A DNA stretch of 64,000 nt from Streptomyces bluensis (GTDB taxonomy: Bacteria > Actinomycetota > Actinomycetes > Streptomycetales > Streptomycetaceae): contig NZ_BMVM01000019.1 of NCBI RefSeq assembly GCF_014650715.1, positions 62,001 to 126,000 of the forward strand. The letters are read 5' to 3'. Positions 18,031 to 26,951 of the stretch are shown piece after piece (within the stretch, counting starts at the first letter, position 1; each line of letters begins with the position of its first letter). Under the pieces are notes generated by a model. It saw only the letters and a list, made by a program, of their open reading frames with translations, ran no database searches and had not been told where the DNA came from. The position numbers and the translations under genes were made by a program.

Positions 18031-20157
18031 TCAGACGTCGTTGACGTCCGCCAGATACGGCCCGAACTCGCCCTCCAGTACCAGCCGTCCGAGCTTGCGG
18101 TACTCCTGCGCTATCGCCGTCACCAGCTGCCGCATGGTGAGCGGTTCGCCGGACTCCGCCGCGAGGTAGGCCGCGGTCACCGCGCAGGCCCGGATCGAGC
18201 CGCCGGCCAGTTCGAAGCGGTCCGCGCAGAAGCGAAGGTCCAGGTCTCCGGCCCGGGGCAGGCGGTCGCCCAGGCAGCGCTCCCACAGGGCGAGGCGCTG
18301 GCCGGGGTCGGGCACCGGGAAGTCCGCCACCACGTCCAGGCGGCGCGTGAACGCCTCGTCGAGGTTGGCCCGCAGGTTGGTGGTCAGCACCGCGATCCCG
18401 TCGAACGACTCCATGCGCTGGAGGAGGTAGGCCGACTCGATGTTGGCGTGCCGGTCGTGCGCGTCCTTCACCTCCGAGCGCTTGCCGAAGATCGCGTCGG
18501 CCTCGTCGAAGAGCAGCACGGCGTTGACCGCCGACGCCTCGGTGAAGATCCGCTCCAGGTTCTTCTCGGTCTCCCCCACGTACTTGTCGACGACCGTGGA
18601 GAGGTCCACCACGTACAGGTCCATGCTCAGATCCGCGGCGACGACCTCGGCGGACATGGTCTTGCCGGTGCCCGACTCGCCCGCGAACAGCGCGATGACA
18701 CCGCGCCCCCGCCCGCCGCCGGGCCGCATCCCCCACTGCCCGAGCACCTGCTCGCGGTGGCGGGCCCGTAGCGCGAGTTCGCGCAGCCGCCGGTGGGTGA
18801 GCGGCGGGAGCACCAGGTCGTCCCAGGCGACTGACGGCTCCACCCGGCGGGCGAGCCGGTCGAGCCCGGCTCCGTTCTGGGCGCGTACCGCGGTGCGCAG
18901 ATCGTCCGGGCCGACCGGGCGGCCCGCGAGGGCGGCCGTGCGCACGGCCACGTCGGCCGCGCGGCGCACCTGCCCGGAGTCCAGGCGGTGTGCGGCCACC
19001 GCCCGGGCGAGCGCCTCGGCGTCGCCGGTCACGGAGCCGTCGGCCCAGCCGTCACCGGCGGCCCGCTCCAGGGCGTGCCGCCAGCGCTCCGCCTGCCGAT
19101 CGGGAGAAGGCGCCGGCACCGTCAGGACGACGGGGGTGTCGGGCGCCCAGGCCGGGTCCCAGCCGACGGTGCCGTGCGTCAGCAGGGGGATCCCCCGCAG
19201 CGCCGTGCACACCGTCCTGAGGGTGCGGGCCCGTTCGGCGGGTTCCGCGGGCAGCGCTTCCAGCGGGCCGAGGACGACCCCGGCACCGGTCAGGTGGGCT
19301 TCGCGTGCGGCCACCCTCGCCAGCTCCGGTATGTCGCCGGAACGCCGGGCGAGCGCCGCAGCGTCCAGGACGAGGGGGCCCGGCCCGGCCGAGCGCAGGG
19401 CGGCGGTGGCCAGACCCACGGCGTCGCCGCCCCGGCCGCGCAGGTGGACGAGACCGGTGCCGGTCCCGGTCGCGGCCGCCGTCCGACGGACCTCCGCGGC
19501 GTCGGCGGTCGGGTCCTCGCGGGCCTCGTCGAGCACGTCGGCGAGCGCGGCGTCGGGCCGCGTGTTCCCCAGGAGGTGCGCGGTGACCCGGTCGGGGACC
19601 ACCAGGACACGGGACAACGGCGGCCGTTCCGGCTCGGTGACCTCGACCAGACCACCCGCGACCAGCGGCGCTCCGGGGGCGAGCCGGAATCGGCCGGACG
19701 CCGCCCCGGCGAGCCCGCACAGCTCCAGGGCCAGCCCGACCGTGGGCCGACGGCGCGTCAGGTCGTCGTTGAGGTAGCCGTAGAGCCGTTCGAACCGCGC
19801 GTCCAGATCGGGCGCCACCGCGACCAGGAGCAGGTCCATGTCCAGCGGCGACAGCCCGAACCGCGCGGCGAGTCCGTCGAGGACGGAACCGGCCGACGGC
19901 TGCCAGGGTTCGGGGGCGGGTACGTCGAGCCCACCCGGTTCGTCCAGGATGCGGGCCGCCGCCTCGGGGGTGAGGTACTGGCCCCGGTACGGGTCGTCGG
20001 GGTCGGGGTCGGCGGCACGCCGGATCGCCACCGCGTGCCGCACCCGCTCCTCGACCACGCGAAGCCGCGTCCACAGGGGATCGACATCGGCGGGGACGGT
20101 TTCGTCGGCTCCGATACCGGCCCGGATGTCCGCGACGGGTTCGGCGGTGTGCGTCAC
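18031..20157 (-). CDS. AAA+ ATPase of the CIS locus (Afp15-like)
   Basis: The protein is 708 aa, starting at GTG 20157 and overlapping the DUF4255 gene in GTGA. The N-terminal 450 residues are a divergent, degenerate ATPase-like region. The C-terminal AAA+ module has Walker A GESGTGKT at 493-500, Walker B VLLFDEADAIFG around 547-558, sensor-1 LTTN and an R-finger-like FTRRLD. In the Afp family this ATPase is needed for particle assembly and not for contraction, which is ATP-independent. TolB-like, DUF4255 and AAA genes are consecutively coupled, suggesting they are made together as assembly factors. Confidence 0.93.
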   Translation of the reverse strand: MTHTAEPVADIRAGIGADETVPADVDPLWTRLRVVEERVRHAVAIRRAADPDPDDPYRGQYLTPEAAARILDEPGGLDVPAPEPWQPSAGSVLDGLAARFGLSPLDMDLLLVAVAPDLDARFERLYGYLNDDLTRRRPTVGLALELCGLAGAASGRFRLAPGAPLVAGGLVEVTEPERPPLSRVLVVPDRVTAHLLGNTRPDAALADVLDEAREDPTADAAEVRRTAAATGTGTGLVHLRGRGGDAVGLATAALRSAGPGPLVLDAAALARRSGDIPELARVAAREAHLTGAGVVLGPLEALPAEPAERARTLRTVCTALRGIPLLTHGTVGWDPAWAPDTPVVLTVPAPSPDRQAERWRHALERAAGDGWADGSVTGDAEALARAVAAHRLDSGQVRRAADVAVRTAALAGRPVGPDDLRTAVRAQNGAGLDRLARRVEPSVAWDDLVLPPLTHRRLRELALRARHREQVLGQWGMRPGGGRGRGVIALFAGESGTGKTMSAEVVAADLSMDLYVVDLSTVVDKYVGETEKNLERIFTEASAVNAVLLFDEADAIFGKRSEVKDAHDRHANIESAYLLQRMESFDGIAVLTTNLRANLDEAFTRRLDVVADFPVPDPGQRLALWERCLGDRLPRAGDLDLRFCADRFELAGGSIRACAVTAAYLAAESGEPLTMRQLVTAIAQEYRKLGRLVLEGEFGPYLADVNDV

Positions 20158-20861
20158 GTCCGGCGGTCCCCCCGGTGGCGGCGTCGGGCGGGGGCGGGTC
20201 CCCGTTCACGCGGAGCGGCGAAGCCCTGAGGGCCCGGGTCGCTCGTCTCCGTGTAGCGCAGCCGACGCCCCGGCTCCGCTTCCCCTCCCTCGCGCCGGAC
20301 GGCGGAGCGCACCACGAGCCCGTCGGTGACCGGCGGCGCGACGGCCGCCGTCGCTCCGGCGAGCGGCGCCCTCACCCGTACCCCGAGCGACGCCTTCAGC
20401 TCCCCGCCGAGCGCCGACCAGACATCGGCGGCGGCCGGTGCGTCGGCCCCCGCGCCGGCGGTGTCCAGTGCCACGGTCAGGCCCAGCTCGGCGAGCGTAC
20501 CGGTGAGCAGCCGCGCGGGCAGCGTGTCAGTGGCCACCAGGCAGGCGAGCACCTGCGAGAGCAGCCGGTGTTCGTCCTGCGGGCGGCTCGCCCACGCCGT
20601 GACCAGATAGGTCAGCTCGAACCAGCGCGGTGGGGTGCGCCGCGCCACGAGGTGCCCGTCCGCGTCGTACACCTCCCCGGCGCCGCTGCCGCGCCGGGTC
20701 GGGTCCTCGCGGATGTCGTACAGGAAGGCGCAGACCGTCGGTGCGCTGCGGCGCGCCGCCCAGTCCCGGGTGGGGGCGTCGAAGACCACCTCGACGCCCG
20801 ATGCCTCCAGGCCGGACTCGCCGAGCAGCCGGCGCAACCCTTCGTCGACCTCGTGGATCAC
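20154..20861 (-). CDS. DUF4255 protein, tail terminator candidate (Afp16-like)
   Basis: This 235-aa protein starts at GTG 20861: VIHEVDEGLRRLLGESGLEA. It matches DUF4255: VEVVFDAPTRDWAARRSAPT early, then CAFLYDIREDPTRR, R-R-T-P-P-R-W-F-E-L-T-Y-L-V-T-A-W and D-E-H-R-L-L-S-Q-V-L. Afp16 caps the distal end of tube and sheath and determines length; the same role is inferred. The last 60 residues are Arg/Pro-rich and probably disordered. The longer upstream frame is antisense to the TolB-like gene and is excluded. Confidence 0.9.
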   Translation of the reverse strand: MIHEVDEGLRRLLGESGLEASGVEVVFDAPTRDWAARRSAPTVCAFLYDIREDPTRRGSGAGEVYDADGHLVARRTPPRWFELTYLVTAWASRPQDEHRLLSQVLACLVATDTLPARLLTGTLAELGLTVALDTAGAGADAPAAADVWSALGGELKASLGVRVRAPLAGATAAVAPPVTDGLVVRSAVRREGGEAEPGRRLRYTETSDPGPQGFAAPRERGPAPARRRHRGDRRT

Positions 20862-23800
20862 CGGCGGGTCACCTCGTCGGGCGGCTGCACGGTGCCGCTG
20901 ACCACCAGGAAGTCGGTCCTCACCGGTGAGAAGCCGGGGCCCCTGGCGGTGATGACGCGCGGTCCGGTCTGGTCCTTGGCGAGGATGAGCAGCTGGCCGA
21001 TGAACGTGCCGTCCGTCTTCGGCACGGTCGGCGCCGCCGCCGCGGTGATCCCCGGCTTCCAGGTGAACCGCACCGGCACGCCCGGCGGGAAGTCCTTGCC
21101 GCGCACGGAGGTGACGAAGCCGGGCTTGCCGATCTCCGGGACCGCGACGATGCGCGGCTGGAGGATGCGCAGCCGCTGCCGGGCGGTGTTGTCGCTCCGG
21201 TCGGCGTCCGTCCCGGTGGTGGTGAGGGTGCCGGTGACGCGGCCGGTCAGAGCCTTCTTGGGGCTGAGGACGACGCGGACCACGGTGCTCGCGCCCGGTT
21301 CCAGATCCGCCAGCGCGCACACCCAGGAGGTGTCGCAGCCCGCCGGTGGCCCGTTGTCCGGGATGCCCTTGGGCAGCCCGACGCGCAGCCGCAGCCCGGT
21401 CGCCAGCGCGTTGCGGCCGTTGCGCACGGTGTACGTCACCACGACCCGCCCGCCGACATAGCCGGGGTTCGGCTGGGCCGTGATCCGCACCCCGGGCCCG
21501 GCCTCCGGCTCGGCGGGCTTCGGGGGCACGGTGGTGGGCGGCGCGGGCGTGGGCGGCGGGGAGGTGGGTGGTGCGGAGGTGGGCGGCGGGGAGGTGGGCG
21601 GCGGGCTCGTCGGCGGCGGCGTGGCCTCGCGCACCGGCACCACGGTCCGGCCGGCGTTGTCGCTGGGCCGCGGGTCCAGGACGGTGCCGATGACCGACCA
21701 GCCGACCGGCGCGTCGCCGGGGGTGACCCCGGTGAGGGTGACGTCCACCGGAACGCGGGCGCCGGGCGGCACCACGCCGACATCGCATTGGAGGGAGGCG
21801 GCGTCGCAGGCACCCCCGGGCCAGGTCAGCCCGGTGATCCGGACGCCGGACGGCGGAGCGGCGGTCAGCCGGGTGCCGGGGGATGCGGCGGGGCCGTTGT
21901 TCACGACGTCGACGCGGACCGTGGTGGAGCGGCCGACCGCGACCTCGGGGGCGGTGCCCGGCGCCTGGACCGCGAGGTCCACGGACTGCTGGACGCTGGG
22001 TTCCTTCTGCCGGCCCGGGAGACCGGTGGTGAGGGGGGTGAGGTCGCCGGACGCGATGTCCAGGATCCGAAGTTTCTCGGGGCTGTTGACCGCGACGCCG
22101 GCGCGGGAGCTGAACACCAGGCCCGTGCCGTCGGCCGTCCAGGCGGCGTCCCGCGGCTGGTGCGGGCCGGTGGCCGAGGTGTCCGGAAGCTCCCGGCCGC
22201 AGGCGCCGGGGAGGTCGCGGGCGGCGGCGGGCAGCAGCACCCGGCACTCGTCGCCGGACAGGGACGTCAGGAGGATGCCGTTCCGCTCGTCGATCCGGCC
22301 GCCGCCGTTCTTGCGGTTGAAGGCGATGCTCTGCCCGTCCGGTGAGAACGCCGGACTGTCGTCGATGACCTCGCAGTCGTCCGGGCAGTTCGTGATGCTC
22401 AGATCGCGCTGCTGGGCGAGGTCGTTCACCGGCACGGTCCAGATGTGCTTGTTGCCGCCGCCCCCGTCGATCACCTCGTTGCGGGTGAAGGCCAGGGTGG
22501 TGCCGTCGGAGGACCAGGTGGGCTGGGCGTCCTGGCCCTGGAGTTGGTCGGCCGGCGGGGTGATTCCCCCGGTGATCGCGCCGGTGGCGACGTCCGCGAT
22601 GAGGATACGGCTGGGTCCCGCGGCCTCTCCGACGCCGCCGGGCGAAGTCCGGGTGAAGGCGAGGTACTTGCCGTCCGGGGAGAACGTCGGGTCGGTGTCC
22701 CAGTCGTCCGGGCCGCGTCCCGCGAGCGGCATGGGCGCCGCGTTCGAGCCGTCCGCGTCCGCCATCCAGATCCGCTCGATCCGGCCGTCGGCGGTGTCCT
22801 CGAAGCGGGTCACCACGATCCGGCGGCCGTCCGGCGTGTAGTTCTGCCGCTCGGTCCACGGGTCGTGGCCGGACGCGGGCCGGAACAGCGGGTCCTGGGC
22901 GGGATCGGTGTTGGTGTCGGCCGCCGGGTCCTCCTTGAGGATCGTCAGCCCCAGGTCGCGTGGGTCGGCCCCGTCCGACCGGACGTCCTGGAGCGTCACC
23001 ACGTGCGGTCCGGGTGCCGAGGTGCGCTCCACCACCACACGGCCGCCGTCGAGCGGGCCCAGCCAGGTGGGCGAGAGGACCTCCCGGTCCTCGTTGAGCA
23101 CCAGGGAGGGGACCTGGTCGGAGTGGGCGGTCGACCGGAACACGTGGTCCCAGTCGCCCTCGCACTCACAGGTGATCTCGGGGCTCAGGAACAGCACGCC
23201 GTCCCCGTCGGGCAGCCACGCCGCCGCGTGGGCACGCCACTGTGCCTGCGCGCCCCCGAGCAGCGGTTCGTCACCGGTCCCGTCCGCGTTGGTCACCCGC
23301 AGCCGGGGCACGCTCTGCCCGTCGACGTCGGTCGTGGCGGTGTACGCGATCCAGTCCCGGTTCTCGTCGTCGTCGACCGGGTTCCACACCGGTTCGCCGG
23401 CCGTGCCGTTCGCGGGGTCGGTGACCCGGGTGGCGGTGCCTCCGTTCAGGGGGCGTACGTAGATCTGCTGTCCGGCCGTCGGGTCGCTGTCGCTGGAGTA
23501 CGCCAGGCGCCGCCCGTCCGGGGAGACCGTCGGCCACTCCTCGCCGGAGGGGGTGTCGGTCAGCCGCGTCAGACCGGTGCCGTCGGTACGCACCAGCCAC
23601 AGGTCGCGCTGCGTCCCGCCGTCCGGGCCGCCGGGTCCGGCCGAATCGAAGACCACGGACCGGCCGTCCGGCGTCAGCCGGGGGTGTGCCGCGTCCATGC
23701 CGCTGGTGAGGCGGCGTACGGAACCGTCGGCGGAGCGCAGGTAGACCTGCGGGTTCTTCTCGTCGCGGCGGCTCGCGAAGACCAGTTGGTCGCCCAGGGC

Positions 23801-24058
23801 GGACGGCTGGACGTCGAGGTGGGCCGGGCCCGCGCCGAACAGCGGTGTGCTGGAGGTGGTGGTGGCGACGTCGCCGAGACTTCTGTGCCGGGTACCGGCG
23901 TACGCGACCCGGGTGTCCGCGGCGTCGGCCACCCGCTGCGCGGACTCGGCGCTGCCCCGGCCGGAGGCCGCGGTCACCCCGAGCAGCGGGATCAGCAGCA
24001 GCAGCGACGCGCCGAGCCGCCCCAGGCGGTACCGCCTGCCGGGGCCAGCGGTTCCCAT
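20858..24058 (-). CDS. Exported TolB-like beta-propeller protein with CARDB/DUF11-like repeats
   Basis: The protein is 1066 aa from ATG 24058, which has a GGGAGA Shine-Dalgarno. A signal/anchor helix (RLGASLLLLIPLLGVTAAS) is near residues 14-32. Then follow at least seven PD40/TolB-like blades with the S/T-P-D-G-x-x-[LIV]-[AV]-[FY] motif, including TPDGRSVVFDS, SPDGRRLAYSS, SPDGKYLAFTR and SPDGQSIAFNR. Next come a DUF11/CARDB-type domain, a Pro-Thr linker of repeated PPTSPP units, a second CARDB-like domain and an Ig-like end (GKDFPPGVPVRFTWKPG). It is translationally coupled (GTGA) to the DUF4255 tail terminator gene. An exported protein coupled to a cytoplasmic particle is unusual; it could be an envelope factor for particle docking. 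Confidence 0.85.
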   Translation of the reverse strand: MGTAGPGRRYRLGRLGASLLLLIPLLGVTAASGRGSAESAQRVADAADTRVAYAGTRHRSLGDVATTTSSTPLFGAGPAHLDVQPSALGDQLVFASRRDEKNPQVYLRSADGSVRRLTSGMDAAHPRLTPDGRSVVFDSAGPGGPDGGTQRDLWLVRTDGTGLTRLTDTPSGEEWPTVSPDGRRLAYSSDSDPTAGQQIYVRPLNGGTATRVTDPANGTAGEPVWNPVDDDENRDWIAYTATTDVDGQSVPRLRVTNADGTGDEPLLGGAQAQWRAHAAAWLPDGDGVLFLSPEITCECEGDWDHVFRSTAHSDQVPSLVLNEDREVLSPTWLGPLDGGRVVVERTSAPGPHVVTLQDVRSDGADPRDLGLTILKEDPAADTNTDPAQDPLFRPASGHDPWTERQNYTPDGRRIVVTRFEDTADGRIERIWMADADGSNAAPMPLAGRGPDDWDTDPTFSPDGKYLAFTRTSPGGVGEAAGPSRILIADVATGAITGGITPPADQLQGQDAQPTWSSDGTTLAFTRNEVIDGGGGNKHIWTVPVNDLAQQRDLSITNCPDDCEVIDDSPAFSPDGQSIAFNRKNGGGRIDERNGILLTSLSGDECRVLLPAAARDLPGACGRELPDTSATGPHQPRDAAWTADGTGLVFSSRAGVAVNSPEKLRILDIASGDLTPLTTGLPGRQKEPSVQQSVDLAVQAPGTAPEVAVGRSTTVRVDVVNNGPAASPGTRLTAAPPSGVRITGLTWPGGACDAASLQCDVGVVPPGARVPVDVTLTGVTPGDAPVGWSVIGTVLDPRPSDNAGRTVVPVREATPPPTSPPPTSPPPTSAPPTSPPPTPAPPTTVPPKPAEPEAGPGVRITAQPNPGYVGGRVVVTYTVRNGRNALATGLRLRVGLPKGIPDNGPPAGCDTSWVCALADLEPGASTVVRVVLSPKKALTGRVTGTLTTTGTDADRSDNTARQRLRILQPRIVAVPEIGKPGFVTSVRGKDFPPGVPVRFTWKPGITAAAAPTVPKTDGTFIGQLLILAKDQTGPRVITARGPGFSPVRTDFLVVSGTVQPPDEVTRR

Positions 24059-24213
24059 AGCGGTCTCCCTCGCGGTCTGTGCGGCATCCGGACGTGCCCC
24101 CACCACCCTGCGACGGCCGCGCGCCGGGCGGCAGGGCGGCGGGGTCATACCCGGGGGAAGCGTGCGGTGCACTTTCGAGCAGTGCCCGTTCCCGGGCCGG
24201 GCGGGTCATCCCG

Positions 24214-24936
24214 TCAGATCAGCCCGTTGCGCAGGGCGTAGCCGACCGCATGGGCCCGGTTGCGCAGGTGCAGCCGCGTGATGACCTCGTGGAGGACGTT
24301 CTTGACGGTCCGTTCGGAGTACGCGGTCTTGCGGGCGATCTCCGCGGTGTCCAGGCCCTCCGACACCATGCGCAGCATGTCCGCCTCACGCGCGGTCAGC
24401 GTTGACAAGGACAGGCCGCGCGGGTCGAGCGCCGAGCGCTGGAGGCTGCCCACGTGGGTGAGCAGCTTGCCGAGCAGGTCGCCGGGCAGCACGCCTTCAC
24501 CGTTGGCTATGGCCAGGACCAGGCCGAGGAGTTGGTCCTGGTCGGCTTCGGCGCGCCGCATCACCGCCGCCACACCGCACTCGATGACGCGTTGCAGCGA
24601 GCCGGAACCGAGGGTGGCGACCACGAGGCCCGTGCGGGTGGCGGTGTTGTGCCGCAGCCGCTGCAGCAGGGCTGCCACGTCGTCGTCGACGTGGTCCACG
24701 ACCACCAGCGACACCTGGGCCCGCTCCGCGTCGACATCGGTGAGGAGCTCGACCTCGGGACGCTGACGCAACTGCTGGACGACGCCTAAGCGAAGGACCG
24801 GATCGGCGGCGTAGACGGCCACGGTCACTCGGTCGGGACGATCGGAACGGGAGGTTCCTTGCATGGCCCAAGCCGGAGCGGGCATACGTGACGTGGTCGC
24901 GGACATGGCCAGTCCGGCTTTCTCTGCGCTGGACAT
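24214..24936 (-). CDS. LuxR-family regulator with degenerate receiver, heading the CIS locus
   Basis: The protein is 240 aa. Residues 36-150 resemble a response-regulator receiver (VTVAVYAADPVLRLGVVQQL) but the phosphoacceptor strand reads LVVVDHVDDD and the usual surrounding acidic/Lys set is not obvious, so it may be non-phosphorylated. Residues about 176-238 are a LuxR HTH (LTAREADMLRMVSEGLDTAE, then SERTVKNVLHEVITRLHLRN). Codon 50 is TTA (complement of 24787-24789), so translation should depend on bldA tRNA. It lies 155 nt upstream of the TolB-like gene and is divergent from the 452-aa membrane protein gene. It is the natural candidate for pathway-specific control of the CIS operon. Confidence 0.9.
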   Translation of the reverse strand: MSSAEKAGLAMSATTSRMPAPAWAMQGTSRSDRPDRVTVAVYAADPVLRLGVVQQLRQRPEVELLTDVDAERAQVSLVVVDHVDDDVAALLQRLRHNTATRTGLVVATLGSGSLQRVIECGVAAVMRRAEADQDQLLGLVLAIANGEGVLPGDLLGKLLTHVGSLQRSALDPRGLSLSTLTAREADMLRMVSEGLDTAEIARKTAYSERTVKNVLHEVITRLHLRNRAHAVGYALRNGLI

Positions 24937-25141
24937 AAGGGCTTACCTGCCTCAAGGGTTCGAAAAGGGGATGATGCAGGGGGCGTGGCGACCGCCGGAA
25001 GGCGGCGCGCGCGAGGCGGCGAGCCGTATCAACGGCTCACCGGCGCCGAAGAGTTGTCCTTGGCCTCCAGGGCACCGCGACTGCCCGGACGTTGCCCTCG
25101 CGCTTGTCGTGGCGGTCCGGGCGCGGTCCTACCGTGAGGGC

Positions 25142-26500
25142 GTGACGCCTTCCGCAGCCTCTTCCAGTCCCGATGCACCCGGCCTCGGCATCCCGGCGGT
25201 GACGGTGGCGCCGGGTGACACCGCCACGACCAGTCTGACCGTCCGCAACGACAGCGACATCGTCGAGGCGTACAACCTGGAGGTCGTCGGGGACTGCGCC
25301 CCCTGGACGACCGTGGAACCCGCACGGGTCTCTCTCTATCCCGGCACCTCCGAAACGGTGACGATCCGACTGGAGCCACCGCGGTCTCCGGAGATCCGGG
25401 CCGGTGAGATGCCCCTCGGAGTGCGGGTCCTGCCGGCCGAGCACCCCGAGTCGGTGAGGGTTCTCGAAACCATCGTGCACGTCGAGGAGTTCCGCGAGCT
25501 GCACACCGAGCTGGCCCCGCGCCGTCGGCGCGGCTGGCTGCGCGGCCGCTACCGGCTGGCGGTTCGCAACCAGGGCAACTCGCCGGTGGAGGTGGGCTTC
25601 ACCGCCGGCCAGGCGGGCGAGGAGCTGGGGTTCGCCTTCAGCCCCGCGGAGCGGAAGCTGGAGCCCGGTGAGTCGGCGGAGACCGGCCTGCGTGTCCGCA
25701 CGGGCAAGCCGGTATGGTTCGGCACCCCCGTGGTGTGGCCGTTCACCGTGGACACGGTGGACACCACCGACTCCGGGGACCAGAAGGAGCCCCGGCGGGA
25801 CGAGCCCGCCGTACGGGCGCCGCTGGACGCCGAGTTCGTCCAGATCCCGGTCTTTCCCAGGTGGCTGCTCGTGGTGCTCGCGGCGCTGCTCGCTCTGTTG
25901 CTCGCCTGGTTCGCACTGGTCCGTCCGGCGGTGCGCAGTGCCGCCAAGGAAGCGGCCGACGAGGCGGTCCAGCGGCGTTCCTCGCCCGCCGGGGAGCAGG
26001 GAGCGGCGGGGCAGGCTCCAGGCACCGGTTCCGGTGCCGGTGCCGGTTCGGGCGCCAGTCCCGGCGACCGGGGGACGGGCGCGCCGCCCGGAGCGGGCGG
26101 CGACGGCAGCCCGGCCGGCGGTGACAGCTCGGTCGGCGGTGGTCAGCAGAGCTCGGAGACCATCGACGTGCAGACGTCCGGTGGGGAGACCAAGACCGGT
26201 ACCTACCGGGTGCCCGAGGGCAGTGTCTTCGGGGTCACGGACATCGTTGTAGCCAACTTCCAGGGCGACGAAGGGCTGTTGACGATCACGTTCGGCGATC
26301 GCAAGATCACCACGATCGCGCTGGAGACCTTCCGTAATCAGGACTATCACTGGGTGACCCCTATCAAGATCCCTGAGAACGACACCGTGACCGTCGAAGT
26401 GACCTGTGAGAAACCCGGCACACCGGCCACCGGCCGTCGGGCGCAGGGGTGCCACGAGGTCCTGAACGTGAGTGGTGTGCTCAGTCGTATCACTCAGTAA
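25142..26500 (+). CDS. Single-TM protein with two beta-sandwich domains, CIS-flanking
   Basis: The protein is 452 aa from GTG 25142 (VTPSAASSSPDAPGLGIPAV), preceded by GAGGG; the open frame to 24863 overlaps the divergent regulator. Residues 17-115 and 115-205 look like two NEW3/Ig-like domains (VTVAPGDTATTSLTVRNDSD; later NQGNSPVEVGF). The TM helix is 241-260 (WLLVVLAALLALLLAWFALV). A Gly/Ser/Ala-rich linker follows, then a C-terminal beta domain (about 330-452) with two Cys. No catalytic residues are seen. Homologues in Streptomyces are often labelled hydrolytic protein without support. With no signal peptide, an N-in/C-out topology is likely. Divergence from the regulator suggests co-control with the CIS locus. 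Confidence 0.8.
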   Translation: MTPSAASSSPDAPGLGIPAVTVAPGDTATTSLTVRNDSDIVEAYNLEVVGDCAPWTTVEPARVSLYPGTSETVTIRLEPPRSPEIRAGEMPLGVRVLPAEHPESVRVLETIVHVEEFRELHTELAPRRRRGWLRGRYRLAVRNQGNSPVEVGFTAGQAGEELGFAFSPAERKLEPGESAETGLRVRTGKPVWFGTPVVWPFTVDTVDTTDSGDQKEPRRDEPAVRAPLDAEFVQIPVFPRWLLVVLAALLALLLAWFALVRPAVRSAAKEAADEAVQRRSSPAGEQGAAGQAPGTGSGAGAGSGASPGDRGTGAPPGAGGDGSPAGGDSSVGGGQQSSETIDVQTSGGETKTGTYRVPEGSVFGVTDIVVANFQGDEGLLTITFGDRKITTIALETFRNQDYHWVTPIKIPENDTVTVEVTCEKPGTPATGRRAQGCHEVLNVSGVLSRITQ

Positions 26501-26837
26501 CTGCGTCCTCACGCCTCGAAGAATTGTCGATCTGCGTTAGGTGTATGTGCCAGAAGTTGGCCATGCTCCGTCCGGAAAACAGCACCATGGGACTGAAAAA
26601 CGGCACCCGGCCGAGGGAGGAAGCGGTCCCGCCCCGCGTCGTGCCCACGCCGTGCCAGCCACCCATCCACTTCCCACCGGCCCACCGGCCTCGCAGGAGA
26701 TCGGATCCTCGCTGCGACCCCTTCGCCGTCCAGGACGGCGACCAGGGCTTGCCGCCCGCCCCGCACCGCCGAGCACCATGGTTGGTACGTCACCACTCGG
26801 CTGATGACTCGGTGGGCGTTCTCTCGGCCACCTGCAT
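26501..26837. other. Intergenic stretch with no recognised gene
   Basis: Between the 452-aa protein and the operator-like repeat I see no convincing gene. Short open frames on both strands (for example 26509-26796 minus) have no family resemblance. The stretch is slightly less GC-rich near 26515-26590 than the flanking coding DNA, as expected for a spacer. Confidence 0.5.
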
Positions 26838-26870
26838 TTGTTCACTGCTGCCGAGCGGGTGACTGAACAA
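26838..26870. promoter_or_regulatory. Inverted repeat TTGTTC-N21-GAACAA upstream of a lipoprotein gene
   Basis: TTGTTCA (26838-26844) and TGAACAA (26864-26870) form 7-bp arms, 82 bp before the lipoprotein start, followed by TCCGTAC. The same geometry recurs at 31908-31940. It may be an operator for a dimeric regulator or part of a promoter. The 21-nt loop and lack of a T run make a terminator less likely. Confidence 0.4.
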
Positions 26871-26951
26871 TCCGTACCGCGTTGGACTGTGCCTGCGGTG
26901 CCGGCTTCCGGCCCGCGCAGGCCGGATCACGGTACGGAGAAAGGTCGTTGG

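Noticed and set aside
25037..26512. 491-aa minus-strand open frame
   Set aside because: It is antisense to the 452-aa single-TM protein, whose TM helix and beta domains are clear.
26509..26796. Possible 95-aa gene in the gap after the CIS locus
   Set aside because: No ribosome binding site, no family resemblance and composition like neighbouring noncoding DNA.
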